Below the pieces are notes generated by a model, which saw nothing but the letters and a program-made list of their open reading frames with translations, was not told where the DNA came from and ran no database searches. DNA of 64,000 bases from Pectobacterium colocasium (GTDB lineage: Bacteria; Pseudomonadota; Gammaproteobacteria; Enterobacterales; Enterobacteriaceae). The DNA lies in the NCBI RefSeq assembly GCF_020181655.1, contig NZ_CP084032.1, positions 3,100,001 to 3,164,000 of the forward strand, given 5' to 3'. A program made the position numbers and the translations under genes. This document shows positions 36,279 to 44,811 of this stretch, piece after piece (positions within the stretch are counted from its first letter, which is position 1; each line of letters opens with the position of its first letter).

Positions 36279-36719
36279 ATGCTTACAATTCGTTCATCTA
36301 CAAAGCAAGATACTCAGCGTATTATGGAAATATGGTGTAAAGCTGTTGATGCGACACATCATTTTTTAACGATAAAAGATCGTTTATCGATAGAAAAAGA
36401 ACTTGCTTTATTCCTTCCTACAATCGAACTTACTCTTGCATGTGAATCAACAGGACAACCCGTTGGGTTCATGTATTTACATGACGGACATATGGAAGCG
36501 CTTTTTATAGATCCAGATTATCACGGGCAAGGTATAGGAAAAGCGTTGGTTGAGACAGCGCTCTCACAATACTCTCAGTTAACTACTGATGTAAACGAGC
36601 AGAATACACAGGCCGTGGGATTCTATGAACGCATTGGTTTTGAACGAGTTGGACTTTCTAAAACTGACAGTCAGGGACGCCCTTACCCGTTAATCCATCT
36701 TCGATTTCGACAAAATTAA
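36279..36719 (+). CDS. GNAT N-acetyltransferase, YjaB-like
   Basis: 146 residues with GNAT motif A (FIDPDYHGQGIGKALVETAL) for acetyl-CoA binding and motif B (VNEQNTQAVGFYERIGF). The N-terminus (MEIWCKAVDATHHFL) and C-terminus (DSQGRPYPLIHLRF) match E. coli YjaB. The substrate is unknown. It follows the H-NS gene by 70 bases. Confidence 0.88.
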   Translation: MLTIRSSTKQDTQRIMEIWCKAVDATHHFLTIKDRLSIEKELALFLPTIELTLACESTGQPVGFMYLHDGHMEALFIDPDYHGQGIGKALVETALSQYSQLTTDVNEQNTQAVGFYERIGFERVGLSKTDSQGRPYPLIHLRFRQN

Positions 36720-36752
36720 CTACCGCGCCCTCTAGGGCTTGCTCAACAGCTC

Positions 36753-36781
36753 ACCGACCTAAAAGCAAGTTTTAGGCCGGT
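36753..36781 (+). terminator. Hairpin downstream of the acetyltransferase
   Basis: ACCG-CCTAAAA, loop GCAAG, TTTTAGG-CGGT, between the plus-strand acetyltransferase and the minus-strand Mob-like genes; probable bidirectional terminator. Confidence 0.6.
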
Positions 36782-36807
36782 TCACCGTTCGGACGTGAAA
36801 AACATAA

Positions 36808-37092
36808 TTAACATTTGGATTTATTTATAACATTTTCGATATAGACTTGACCTTGTGCTCTATACCTTTCAATATCACGCTCAGATAGATTAGATATGTT
36901 AAGCAGAATACCAAAGACTAATTCTTTATCTACATAACCAATATCACATCCTAAGACTTTGGCAACCTCTGCACCGAAAATAATTTTCTGGCGGGTGTTT
37001 TCTTTTTTCGTTTGCTGTTTCTTTTTGGCTTCCAAGAAGTATAAACGTTCCTGTGCTGAAGCAATTTGTTGTTTGATATCTTTTCTGGTCAT
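36808..37092 (-). CDS. TraD/MobC-like mobilization accessory protein
   Basis: 94 residues, beginning with a coiled-coil basic region and KKKQQTKKENTRQKIIFGAEVAKV, which resembles the conserved RKEDTRRKILVGA segment of small conjugal TraD/MobC-type proteins that help relaxases at oriT. A GGGGG ribosome site precedes it. It lies divergent from the broken relaxase with the oriT-like region between, which supports the role. Short length keeps it provisional. Confidence 0.55.
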   Translation of the reverse strand: MTRKDIKQQIASAQERLYFLEAKKKQQTKKENTRQKIIFGAEVAKVLGCDIGYVDKELVFGILLNISNLSERDIERYRAQGQVYIENVINKSKC

Positions 37093-37103
37093 TTATATTC
37101 CCC

Positions 37104-37346
37104 CTAATATTTTTTCTTGTTTGCATAAGGGACATCTGCATAATCATAACCATTACCAATTTGTTTCTTGATTGACTTAATCTTCAATTTAAATTGTTGC
37201 TTTATCTGGCGCTGTTTTGCTTGTTCCCTAATATTGATTACTATCTTTTCTGCTTCTAAATAGGCTTGTTCTGTATCGGTATAGATCCCATCATCTAAAA
37301 GTCGCTTGGCTTCCCAATCAATGGCTTCATCGTTGTTTTTATACAT
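37104..37346 (-). CDS. Hypothetical basic protein, probable mobilization operon
   Basis: 80 residues: an acidic N-terminus (MYKNNDEAIDWEAKRLLDDG), then a long basic helix (EQAKQRQIKQQFKLKIKSIK). Strong AAGGAGG upstream. It is in the same minus-strand run as the TraD/MobC-like gene. Not recognized. Confidence 0.5.
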   Translation of the reverse strand: MYKNNDEAIDWEAKRLLDDGIYTDTEQAYLEAEKIVINIREQAKQRQIKQQFKLKIKSIKKQIGNGYDYADVPYANKKKY

Positions 37347-37418
37347 TAAACCTCCTTGTATTTGTTATACATTCTCCTTTACCATATTTTGAATAATTAT
37401 CAATACTGAAATATATAT

Positions 37419-37523
37419 TTATTTAATAAAATACAAACCCATAAGACTGATATTGATAGCCCATATCACAGCATTAATGCCAATTAAAACCAATGCTGTT
37501 TCATCCAACTCACTAAGTTTCAT
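37419..37523 (-). CDS. Small single-span membrane peptide
   Basis: A 34-residue frame: MKLSELDETALVLIGINAVI, then WAINISLMGLYFIK. GGGAG lies 7 bases upstream. One transmembrane helix with an acidic N-terminus. It heads the minus-strand run with the two Mob-like genes. Function unknown. Confidence 0.45.
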   Translation of the reverse strand: MKLSELDETALVLIGINAVIWAINISLMGLYFIK

Positions 37524-38325
37524 GTTATTCTCCCTTTTCACGTTTCACTTTATTTAACTGATATCCCCTATGTTGGCAATTTTAAGTATTAGCCACTATA
37601 TAATTAACTTAACCGATTATATATGAGCGATTAAGTAGGTTAAACGCTTACATATGCGCGGTTAACTGTTCCATAATATTCACACCATAAAGGCGTGGCG
37701 GTCTGACCAGTTCAAGTGAATGGTAAAAATCATGATAAATAATTAAATTAGGCAACACTATGCGATAGTAATCACTAACTGTTTTGTCTAATACTCACCA
37801 CGTTACTTAATTTTATAGATTAGTGTTTTTCATTTTACCTGTTAAAATTTTATTCTGATTTTATGACTAACCTGTGAATTGTGTAACAGGGAAAACCACA
37901 TATAAAAGTTACTATTTTCTTGTTTTAGTGCTTTCCCGCCTTACGGCGGGATAAATTAACACTACCATTGTCCTTCGGACACCATCTAAAACCCATCGGG
38001 GTAATATCGCGGAATACTTCGTCCTTTTATCTAGATTGCGCCGCTTAATTTGGCGTTTTGTTTGGTTCTGGTTTTACAGTCGTTAATATATTTCGTATTA
38101 ATTAAGTAAGCGGTTTTTACATTGTTAGAAAAAACAATGCCCACTTATACACTGCTACGCAGTGTGTGGGGTCTACCGACGGTTGCCTGCCGCAGGCTAA
38201 CACCGTTTCCTTCGGAAACAAAGTCAACGTCAACCCCGAAGTTTTTCTTGCGAAAAACTAACGGCAGCATAGTTATCGTTGCGTTTCATATTTTGGTTTT
38301 ATTTTATATTGAGGTCTTTTATTAT
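37524..38325. other. Probable oriT / regulatory region rich in small hairpins
   Basis: 800 bp between divergent Mob-like genes and the relaxase start. Hairpins include CCCGCC-TTAC-GGCGGG at 37935-37950, GTCC-TTC-GGAC near 37970, CTGCTACGCAG near 38150, GTTTCC-TTC-GGAAAC near 38210, and an imperfect palindrome at 37609-37665 bounded by TTAACCG/CGGTTAA. Placement and structure fit an origin of transfer; the nic site is not identified. Confidence 0.45.
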
Positions 38326-38487
38326 ATGGCGATATTTCATCTGGAGTTTAAAATTGTGAAGCGCTCGGAGGGTATGTCTTCCTGTAGGAAGGCTGCCTAC
38401 CATACGCGATGCAGAATAACAGATGATCGCACTGGCAATACCTACGATTTCAGCCATAGAACAGATTTATTCCATCATCAGATATTA
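38326..38487 (+). pseudogene. MobA/MobL relaxase, 5' fragment truncated by an IS
   Basis: The frame from ATG 38326 reads MAIFHLEFKIVKRSEGMSSC and RKAAYHTRCRITDDRTGNTY, then DFSHRTDLFHHQIL, which is the N-terminus of MobA/MobL (MOBQ) relaxases. IS copy 1 begins at 38488. After the IS the frame would continue only five codons (AYSEK) to a stop, so the rest of the relaxase is missing, not just displaced. Mobilization by this gene should be lost. Confidence 0.78.
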
Positions 38488-39403
38488 GGCTGTGTCCCTT
38501 AATTGCATAACTTCTTGTAAAAGAGTCGGATGCAGCCCAGTTTCACCATCGACAGATAATTTCTCGCCGTTTTGTCGTAGCGTGTGGCGATACGCCGGTA
38601 CTCTTTTAACCGACCAAAACATCTCTCCACTACGTTGCGGCGGCGGTAAACGTCACTGGCGAACCGTGAGCGTCCGTCAGAAGCCATTTTTTCATTAGAT
38701 TTTCGCGGGATAACTACTTTTATCCCTTTTCGTTTCAGTTCGTTACGAAGCGCATGCCCTGAATAAGCTTTGTCAGCCAAAACCGCATAACCACGGCGCT
38801 TCATGCTGCCGTTCTGACGCTGAACACCAATACCATCCAGCAGGCGTAATGCGAACTGGCTCTCGTGAGCCTGTCCGGGACTCAGCACAATGTTTAGCGG
38901 GAGACCGCCTGCATCTGTCGCCAGATGGATTTTGGTGCCAAAACCACCGCGAGAGCGACCCAGCCCATTATCTCCGGTGATATCGGGATGTTTTTTTGAG
39001 CACCGGCAGCACATTTCAGCGCACGGATATTACTGCCATCCAGCGCAGTAGCAGACCAATCAACAAGGCCATGTGCATCAAGCAATGAAAGTAACCTGTT
39101 GAAAATAATGTTAATGACACCAGATTTAGACCACCGATTAAAGCGATTATAAACCGTTTTCCAGGAGCCATATCGCTCAGGTAAATCGCGCCATGGCGCA
39201 CCAGAACACAACACCCAGAACATACCGTTGATGACTTTACGATGCTCAGCCCATGGGCGTCCGGCTCGTGGGGATGTAGGTTCAGCAGGCAGTAGGGGCT
39301 GGATGATGCTCCATGCTTCATCGGGAAGATCGTATCGGGCCATATCTCAAAGTGTTGTGGAAATAAGTAGTTACTATAGCTCAGATTATTAAGGGACACA
39401 GCC
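38488..39403 (-). mobile_element. IS5-family (IS427-like) insertion sequence, copy 1
   Basis: 916 bp with terminal inverted repeats beginning GGCTGTGTCCCTTAA and a TA duplication at both flanks. It appears identical, as far as compared, to the element at 50975-51890. Inserted in the relaxase. Confidence 0.9.
38499..39343 (-). CDS. IS5-family transposase, two frames joined by frameshifting (copy 1)
   Basis: The first frame (39343 to 38894) begins MARYDLPDEAWSIIQPLLPA and includes the first catalytic Asp in TALDGSNIRA. The second frame (39014 to 38499) carries the second Asp in VLADKAYSG and the Glu in RRNVVERCFGRLKEYR. A run of seven A residues followed by CAT lies in the overlap and is the likely frameshift site, as in other IS427-type elements. 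The full fusion is expected to be the active transposase. Confidence 0.88.
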
Positions 39404-39530
39404 TAGCATATTCAGAAAAGTGAACGCAATTTCGCAAAAGTGTATTATTTTTCCTTTTTTCACATTTATTTTTGACAAGATTACATTCTGCATTGTATAT
39501 AAAAACATTATAATAATAAAAGGAATGATT

Positions 39531-40235
39531 ATGAGCATTGATTACAACAAAATAATGAACTCAAGCAGTGAAGAAGTAGAAAACTATATCAACAGAAATC
39601 ACTTCACAGATAAACAAAAGCTAGAGATTTACAGTTTTTATAACAGAAATAAAAAAGACAAAATAACTGTTAATGTAAGGAAAGAGCATAGTTCTGATAT
39701 ACAACCGGGAATAGCCTATGCTCACGCTTTTTTAGATAATCTGGAAAAGCTCGGAAAGAATATGTCTGGAGCAGAATACACAATAATGATCCGATTATGT
39801 AAGCTCATGCAGCATGGAAATCTTATAGCCAGTATATCTCAATCAGCCCTCGCTGAAGAACTGAACATGAGTAAATCAAATGTATGCAAATGCTGGAAAA
39901 AACTTATCAATAAAGGCATCCTTATCCTAGATGGTAAACATACATTAATAAATGCAAATCTCTTTCTGAAAGGCCAATACCGGACGCTTAATGGAACACG
40001 CAAGGAATATGTAAAAAAATCGCTCAGAACTACCAGTGAAGGCGTAGAGAACGTTTTTTCTACCGTATATAAAGAGTCCATATTTGTAAATAATAAGGAT
40101 AAAGAAGAAACAACAAAGGGAGATGAAACACCATTACTTTCTGCACCTGATGATGATATAGATTGGGACTCAGTTTCAGGAGATAATATATTTGATGATT
40201 ATCATGAATACATCAATGAAGATGAAAATATATAA
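39531..40235 (+). CDS. RepL-like winged-helix replication/regulatory protein
   Basis: 234 residues from ATG 39531 (AAGGA six bases upstream). A winged-helix segment (NMSGAEYTIMIRLCKLMQHG, ALAEELNMSKSNVCKCWKKL, NKGILILDGKHTLINANLF) resembles plasmid replication protein RepL. The C-terminus is acidic (DDDIDWDSVSGDNIFDDYHE). In this plasmid-like island it may allow replication of the excised circle or regulate transcription. A general helix-turn-helix regulator is the alternative. Confidence 0.6.
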   Translation: MSIDYNKIMNSSSEEVENYINRNHFTDKQKLEIYSFYNRNKKDKITVNVRKEHSSDIQPGIAYAHAFLDNLEKLGKNMSGAEYTIMIRLCKLMQHGNLIASISQSALAEELNMSKSNVCKCWKKLINKGILILDGKHTLINANLFLKGQYRTLNGTRKEYVKKSLRTTSEGVENVFSTVYKESIFVNNKDKEETTKGDETPLLSAPDDDIDWDSVSGDNIFDDYHEYINEDENI

Positions 40236-40337
40236 TCTATTCATCCGTGCACTGTATTATTTTCACCTCTCTAAATTTGACACCTTCTCTATATCCCTTA
40301 ACATATAAATATAACAATCATTATTAACGAGGTATTT

Positions 40338-40820
40338 ATGAGAAATGTAAAATTAGACAACAGCGATTTATTAGCATATTTTTATACTATTGAAAAACTT
40401 AAACAACAACCATCAATGGACGAATATCGAGAAGAGTATTTCAGACTGCGTGAAGATGACTCTGTGCCACAATATAAACTAAAAGAATATTACTCAGCCC
40501 ATACGGAACTACGTAGGTTGGATAGAAAGAGAAAGTCTCTTATGGATTCTTTTATTGAAGAACTTAATCCTATAAGTTTTTCAGCAGCCAACACATCTGC
40601 AAAATCATCAGGGAATCTTGATAAGTTTTATGAACGTAGGCTTTATGGAAAAGCGATTGTAGAAAAAAGTGATGAAGAAATCGTATCCCTAATTATAAAA
40701 CAGCGTACAGAAGCAGCACTTGAGTTTCAGCGTTCTGTTGAGCAGAGTCTTGAACAGCTTTCCAGTATTTCATCAGATTTTGGAGCATCGAATACAAAAC
40801 GTAGGAAAATGGCTGTTTAA
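40338..40820 (+). CDS. Hypothetical helical protein
   Basis: 160 residues, unrecognized, highly charged and mostly helical (ELRRLDRKRKSLMDSFIEEL; SDEEIVSLIIKQRTEAALEF), ending in a basic TKRRKMAV tail. No signal or membrane segment. GAGG upstream. It follows the RepL-like gene by about 100 bases and may be its partner. Confidence 0.6.
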   Translation: MRNVKLDNSDLLAYFYTIEKLKQQPSMDEYREEYFRLREDDSVPQYKLKEYYSAHTELRRLDRKRKSLMDSFIEELNPISFSAANTSAKSSGNLDKFYERRLYGKAIVEKSDEEIVSLIIKQRTEAALEFQRSVEQSLEQLSSISSDFGASNTKRRKMAV

Positions 40821-40898
40821 ATGCATTAGTTCAGGATTAATCTGGCACTTACCAAGTATTAACTCAATATATGCCAGATAAAGATCGAAGTAATTTAT

Positions 40899-41219
40899 TT
40901 AGGCTTGTCTTTTGGATTTAATTTGAGAGAACGTTATCAACGTTTGACAAAATGCGACAACATCACCAATTGTTCTGAGTGAGTGTAGGGCAGGCCCCCA
41001 ATCAGCAGGTTCACCTTCATAGTGATGGACCTGCAGCCATCCTCCGTCTTGTGCTGATGGATGCGTTGAATGTCTGACTTGAAAAGCGATGCCATGTTTT
41101 TCTCTTGCAAAGTAAACATCAAAAAATGCATCTTGAGGATTACCAGACACCTGATATTCATATTCCTCCCCAACAGCTCTTATTAATTTCTTTGCTAAAT
41201 CGCGGTCTAAAGGTTTCAT
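40899..41219 (-). CDS. Hypothetical protein
   Basis: 106 residues, soluble, beginning MKPLDRDLAKKLIRAVGEEY and rich in aromatic and His residues in the middle (HGIAFQVRHSTHPSAQDGGW, then LQVHHYEGEPADWGP). Not recognized. Codon use is less AT-rich than neighbouring island genes. Confidence 0.5.
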   Translation of the reverse strand: MKPLDRDLAKKLIRAVGEEYEYQVSGNPQDAFFDVYFAREKHGIAFQVRHSTHPSAQDGGWLQVHHYEGEPADWGPALHSLRTIGDVVAFCQTLITFSQIKSKRQA

Positions 41220-41276
41220 TTTACGACCTGTTTGTAAATTGTAAAAAATTAGAATTATGGATTATTATCTAAAAAA

Positions 41277-42026
41277 TCACTCAGGGATTTTTTCTTCAAT
41301 GAAGATATTACGAGATATGTTCCCAATAGTATTTGTTGACACGCTATCAAATGTAGCGCCAACAACACCACCAACTAGTGGTATTGCATTACCGAGGTTA
41401 ATAGCACCTTTTTGTCCAAATTTAGTTATAAGTCTAAACCCTACCGCTTTATTTATAGCTTTTATTGTTTCACCAGAAATATTTTTTATTAAGGTATTAG
41501 TCATTTTTGTACTAATTGTAATACCTATATTTTTGACTATATCTTTTGCAGCATTTCCTGTTAAACAGGTATATACAAGTGTTTTGACGCGGTCATCTTT
41601 TAAATCGTATCCTCCCATATGAGCAATCGCTGCGATCATGCGAACTTGTATAAATATGACACTGGATATGTTAGCTGGGATAGCAACTGGAAGAGTTATT
41701 ATTCCACCAAGGCCAGTTATAAACCCAGATGTTCCCGCTTTTGTATTTTGCCACCGTATTAGCGCATTAACCTTATCAACAAGCTCTCCCTCACCATTCA
41801 AATATGGTTCAGCAAGTTCTTGTGCAGAATCCAAGCCGACAACTCCATTACAAGCTTTATCATAAGCCCAGTCGAGGACCTGCATAACTTTCGATTCAGT
41901 GATTTCGCTCCCCTCACCTTGGACCGAATCCTTTTTAGAAAGAATTTTTTTACCAAAGTTGCCTAATGCACCAAAAGCTGCCGTTGCACCTGAAAATTTA
42001 TTTGATTTATTATCGTCAGAATCCAT
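41277..42026 (-). CDS. EcsC family protein
   Basis: 249 residues of the EcsC family. Key segments: VMQVLDWAYDKACNGVVGLD, GTSGFITGLGGIITLPVAIP (Gly-rich hydrophobic helix typical of EcsC), then AAIAHMGGYDLKDDRVKTLV and GAINLGNAIPLVGGVVGATF. Two hydrophobic helices suggest membrane association. The biochemical role of the family is unknown. GAGG precedes the ATG. Confidence 0.85.
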   Translation of the reverse strand: MDSDDNKSNKFSGATAAFGALGNFGKKILSKKDSVQGEGSEITESKVMQVLDWAYDKACNGVVGLDSAQELAEPYLNGEGELVDKVNALIRWQNTKAGTSGFITGLGGIITLPVAIPANISSVIFIQVRMIAAIAHMGGYDLKDDRVKTLVYTCLTGNAAKDIVKNIGITISTKMTNTLIKNISGETIKAINKAVGFRLITKFGQKGAINLGNAIPLVGGVVGATFDSVSTNTIGNISRNIFIEEKIPE

Positions 42027-42127
42027 AATGACCTCAGAAGAGATATAATCTCCCGAGCTTTTATCGGCAATCTAAGCCAAAACTTTAGTATTAATAAATA
42101 AAAAAATGCCAATCCTATTAATTATTA

Positions 42128-42397
42128 TCAACCTATGAGTTTCTCCGGTGATATCCGTTCACATTCCATTTTCTCAAGCAACTTTTGTAGTCTTTTCATC
42201 CTCAGCTTACAGGCCTTTTTCTCACCAATCTCCTGATAATATTCCTCACGCCGCTCCGCTACTACCTTGCGGAACTTCTTCAACAGTTGATTCAATATCT
42301 TTAAGTCAGTAGTAGCCGCTTCAGCTTGGATTTTCCTATACATAAACATAACGTGGAATTCTTCAATCATATTATACTCCTTATTTTTATCACTCAT
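42128..42397 (-). CDS. Truncated H-NS-like protein (H-NST-type, no DNA-binding domain)
   Basis: 89 residues from ATG 42397 (GAGGG upstream). The sequence aligns with the H-NS oligomerization region: DLKILNQLLKKFRKVVAERR against [22 protein letters not shown], and MECERISPEKLIG against IADGIDPNELLNS, where it stops. The C-terminal DNA-binding domain is absent. Known H-NST proteins of pathogenicity islands bind H-NS and relieve its silencing, so this is probably an H-NS antagonist; that activity is inferred. Confidence 0.72.
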   Translation of the reverse strand: MSDKNKEYNMIEEFHVMFMYRKIQAEAATTDLKILNQLLKKFRKVVAERREEYYQEIGEKKACKLRMKRLQKLLEKMECERISPEKLIG

Positions 42398-42402
42398 GTT
42401 AT

Positions 42403-42420
42403 TTCCCTCTTTCGAGGGAA
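42403..42420. repeat. Intergenic hairpin TTCCCTC-TTTC-GAGGGAA
   Basis: A perfect 7-bp stem with four-base loop, directly upstream of the H-NST-like gene, overlapping its ribosome site (GAGGG). It could regulate translation of that gene. One of several similar small hairpins between genes in this operon. Confidence 0.55.
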
Positions 42421-42435
42421 TAATAATGCTTATCA

Positions 42436-42786
42436 TCAAACAACTGTTATTTTCAGCTTCCAATAAACAGGATCTTGATTTCCATCCTGATTTATATTTT
42501 TCGAAACAAGTTCAATAATGTGTTCTTGGTGCCAATACAATATTGTGGCTTTTAAATCTCTTCTATTGATATCAGATACATCATTTTTGATAGAGCATCT
42601 CTTCATCTCACGAGTTATCAAAACATCATATATGACGCTTGACATGAAGCCATCCTTCAAAATATCGATTGCTGTTTCAGGATGTTTTTCATAAATGGTA
42701 TATATTTCATCACAGTATCCTTGCAAGATATTGGCAATAAGTTCGTTTTTTTCTTTTTCAGTTTTATTTAATATAATCTCTTTCAT
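42436..42786 (-). CDS. Hypothetical protein
   Basis: 116 residues, helical: MKEIILNKTEKEKNELIANI, IYTIYEKHPETAIDILKDGF, then a polar C-terminus. Not recognized. AAGGA upstream. Fourth gene downstream of AlpA in the minus-strand run. Confidence 0.55.
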   Translation of the reverse strand: MKEIILNKTEKEKNELIANILQGYCDEIYTIYEKHPETAIDILKDGFMSSVIYDVLITREMKRCSIKNDVSDINRRDLKATILYWHQEHIIELVSKNINQDGNQDPVYWKLKITVV

Positions 42787-42812
42787 CTTTAATCCTTTTA
42801 TTATGTTAATGG

Positions 42813-43076
42813 TTAGTTGTTATAAACGACATTGATGATGACAGAACCGTATTCTAGACCTAACTCATCGGCTAAATCGTTATTGATATGTCGATTTAAT
42901 GCATCTACTAAGTTTTTATCTCCTATCATTTCTTCTACTGAATACCCGCTCAGAGCAAGAAACACATCTAGGCTTTCTTGAATAGTATTCATTACTTTAG
43001 GAGTTCCTTCGCACAGCATACTTACTACTACAGATATTTTATTTGTCATAGAACTTTGTTCGTTGTTGTTTACCAT
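42813..43076 (-). CDS. Hypothetical protein
   Basis: 87 residues with no recognized domain (SVVVSMLCEGTPKVMNTIQE, LSGYSVEEMIGDKNLVDALN). AGAGG upstream. An IS10-like element separates it from the next upstream gene at 44438. Confidence 0.5.
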   Translation of the reverse strand: MVNNNEQSSMTNKISVVVSMLCEGTPKVMNTIQESLDVFLALSGYSVEEMIGDKNLVDALNRHINNDLADELGLEYGSVIINVVYNN

Positions 43077-43114
43077 TTATATTTCCTCTTATATTTTGGT
43101 TAGCCCCTTGCGGG

Positions 43115-44415
43115 CTGAGGGATCCCCACAAAATCATCGCTAATAAACCAGCACCATGCTTCGGTAGGTGCTGGTGAGTTGGGCTAAAATACTCTCCAGT
43201 TTCACCCGCCCGATTATTCGCGGTGAATGCCGCAGTACATTTTCCGCCAGTGTCAAAAACGATATCACTCTTCGACTTTTAAGGCTGTTCGCTTGATAAT
43301 GAAGATGAAGTCCTTTATTTTCAAAATGATATCCTAATAACCAGAGTACAATGGATGCCAGTGTCGCCAGCAGACTCAGCACCCAAAGCCGCTCACCTGT
43401 TTTGCTTCCACAGGCGCGTAAGCCAAAGCCAAATCTCTCACTCTTTTCATCCCGAAAGTTTTGTTCAATCTGCATGCGTCTGCTGTAGAGCTTCATGATT
43501 TCACGGGGCTTAAATTCCTCTGTGCTGGTAAATATCAGCCACGGCTCTTTGGCTGAGGCTCGTTGCTCTTTTTCTGTTGTGGGATGGCTCGGTTTCCCTT
43601 TGCGACGTTGGCTTTTTCGGCCTTTCGGCGTTTTTTTATAAAGATAAAAATATCCGTTGCATTGCGCTTTTTTTGAACGCGCCAGCGTACCTATTCCCAG
43701 ATATTCCGCAGATGCCGTTTCCTTGCAGTCTTTCACGCTCAGCCAGTTTTCTTTGTCATGATGAAGGCAAAATTTTACGTTTCCCCGGATGCGGCCAATA
43801 AAGTCCCACCCCAGTGATTTGATACGCCGAAACCATTCACTCTGGAAGCCCGCGTCGGTGATGATGATGACTTTCGTTTGCGGAGCGATGGCACTGGCAA
43901 GCGCGTCAAGAAAGGCATTCTGTATCAGAACATTGTTTTGCTTTTTCGACGGAACAATCTGGCTTATCAAGGGGATAGCACGACCATCACAGACAAGGCT
44001 GGCACGCAGGACATGAAATTCCTGAGAGGGATAGCCACTCCAGTCAACGGCAATAGCACACCACGGCATGTTTTTGGTCATCATGGACGTAATCTGATTA
44101 AATATTTTCGGAATATCGTTATAAAGCGCAGAATTTCCCAAAAGGCGGTCAACCCGTTTTATTTTATCTTTCACACGAGCCGCACCGGGCAAATGGCGCC
44201 CGATACTGGTGAGCGAAAGCGTCGCACCGTTTATCAACGCAGTGGTTGAGTCAATGAGCGCGTTTTGTCGGTATTGATGCGTTGAAGCTAAAGCGTTATG
44301 GAAAAAAGTCTGGCATACTTTACGGACAGGCATAGGGTGATCTCATTGAATTTTTTGGCGAAAATCAGTAGATCATAAAACTCTATGCCTGTCTTGTTTT
44401 CTGGGGATTCGTCAG
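43115..44415 (-). mobile_element. IS4-family (IS10 group) insertion sequence with 9-bp target duplication
   Basis: 1301 bp. The ends read CTGAGGGATCCCC and, inverted, CTGACGAATCCCC, as in IS10. The flanking CCTTGCGGG at 43106-43114 and 44416-44424 is the exact 9-bp duplication, so insertion is intact and fairly recent. The target was a small intergenic hairpin (GCCCC-TTGC-GGGGC). Confidence 0.95.
43140..44333 (-). CDS. IS4-family transposase (IS10 group)
   Basis: 397 residues with the DDE triad: Asp in CAIAVDWSGYPSQEF, Asp in IIITDAGFQSEWF, and Glu in the family's Y-x2-R-x3-E-x6-K signature (YSRRMQIEQNFRDEK). Full length, so probably active. Confidence 0.95.
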   Translation of the reverse strand: MPVRKVCQTFFHNALASTHQYRQNALIDSTTALINGATLSLTSIGRHLPGAARVKDKIKRVDRLLGNSALYNDIPKIFNQITSMMTKNMPWCAIAVDWSGYPSQEFHVLRASLVCDGRAIPLISQIVPSKKQNNVLIQNAFLDALASAIAPQTKVIIITDAGFQSEWFRRIKSLGWDFIGRIRGNVKFCLHHDKENWLSVKDCKETASAEYLGIGTLARSKKAQCNGYFYLYKKTPKGRKSQRRKGKPSHPTTEKEQRASAKEPWLIFTSTEEFKPREIMKLYSRRMQIEQNFRDEKSERFGFGLRACGSKTGERLWVLSLLATLASIVLWLLGYHFENKGLHLHYQANSLKSRRVISFLTLAENVLRHSPRIIGRVKLESILAQLTSTYRSMVLVY

Positions 44416-44437
44416 CCTTGCGGGGCAAGATTAGTTC

Positions 44438-44734
44438 TTACTTTCTAAAGTTTTCTGAATACTCGACTAACATGGCCGCAACCCGTTCATAGTTAACATG
44501 TTCAATATCACCATGATTTCCCTCTTGGGTAGTGAATCTTTCAAAGTTGTTCTGAATATGGTCTATCACATGGATAATAAATGGACTCATAAAATCCGGG
44601 TCATCCAAATATTCATTGGCGTCACCATCGCCATTAACTTCCATGAACATATTCCAGCTTGCGGCAAATGATCTACATGCAAGGTCATAGAACAGTTCGG
44701 TTGATTTATTAATACTTATTTTTCCTTTAGACAT
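44438..44734 (-). CDS. Hypothetical acidic protein
   Basis: 98 residues, acidic and helical (SFAASWNMFMEVNGDGDANE, FIIHVIDHIQNNFERFTTQE). Not recognized. GAGGG upstream. It lies in the AlpA-led run, just upstream of the IS10-like insertion. Confidence 0.55.
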   Translation of the reverse strand: MSKGKISINKSTELFYDLACRSFAASWNMFMEVNGDGDANEYLDDPDFMSPFIIHVIDHIQNNFERFTTQEGNHGDIEHVNYERVAAMLVEYSENFRK

Positions 44735-44783
44735 ATTTATACCCTCATAGTTAAATGCTTATTTTATTTATTGTTTTTTATTA

Positions 44784-44797
44784 GTCCCTTACGGGGC
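44784..44797. repeat. Intergenic hairpin GTCCC-TTAC-GGGGC
   Basis: A short stem with TTAC loop between two small genes, of the same type as those at 37935 and at the IS10 target. Confidence 0.5.
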
Positions 44798-44811
44798 CGA
44801 ATACGCTGTTG

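Noticed and set aside
37935..37950. Plain Rho-independent terminator
   Set aside because: The stem is strong but is not followed by a T run in either direction and there is no gene ending nearby; it fits the oriT-region hairpin set better.
38122..38325. Longer plus-strand start for the relaxase fragment
   Set aside because: The upstream codons run through the hairpin-rich region and have no coding character; MobA/MobL proteins begin at MAIFHL.
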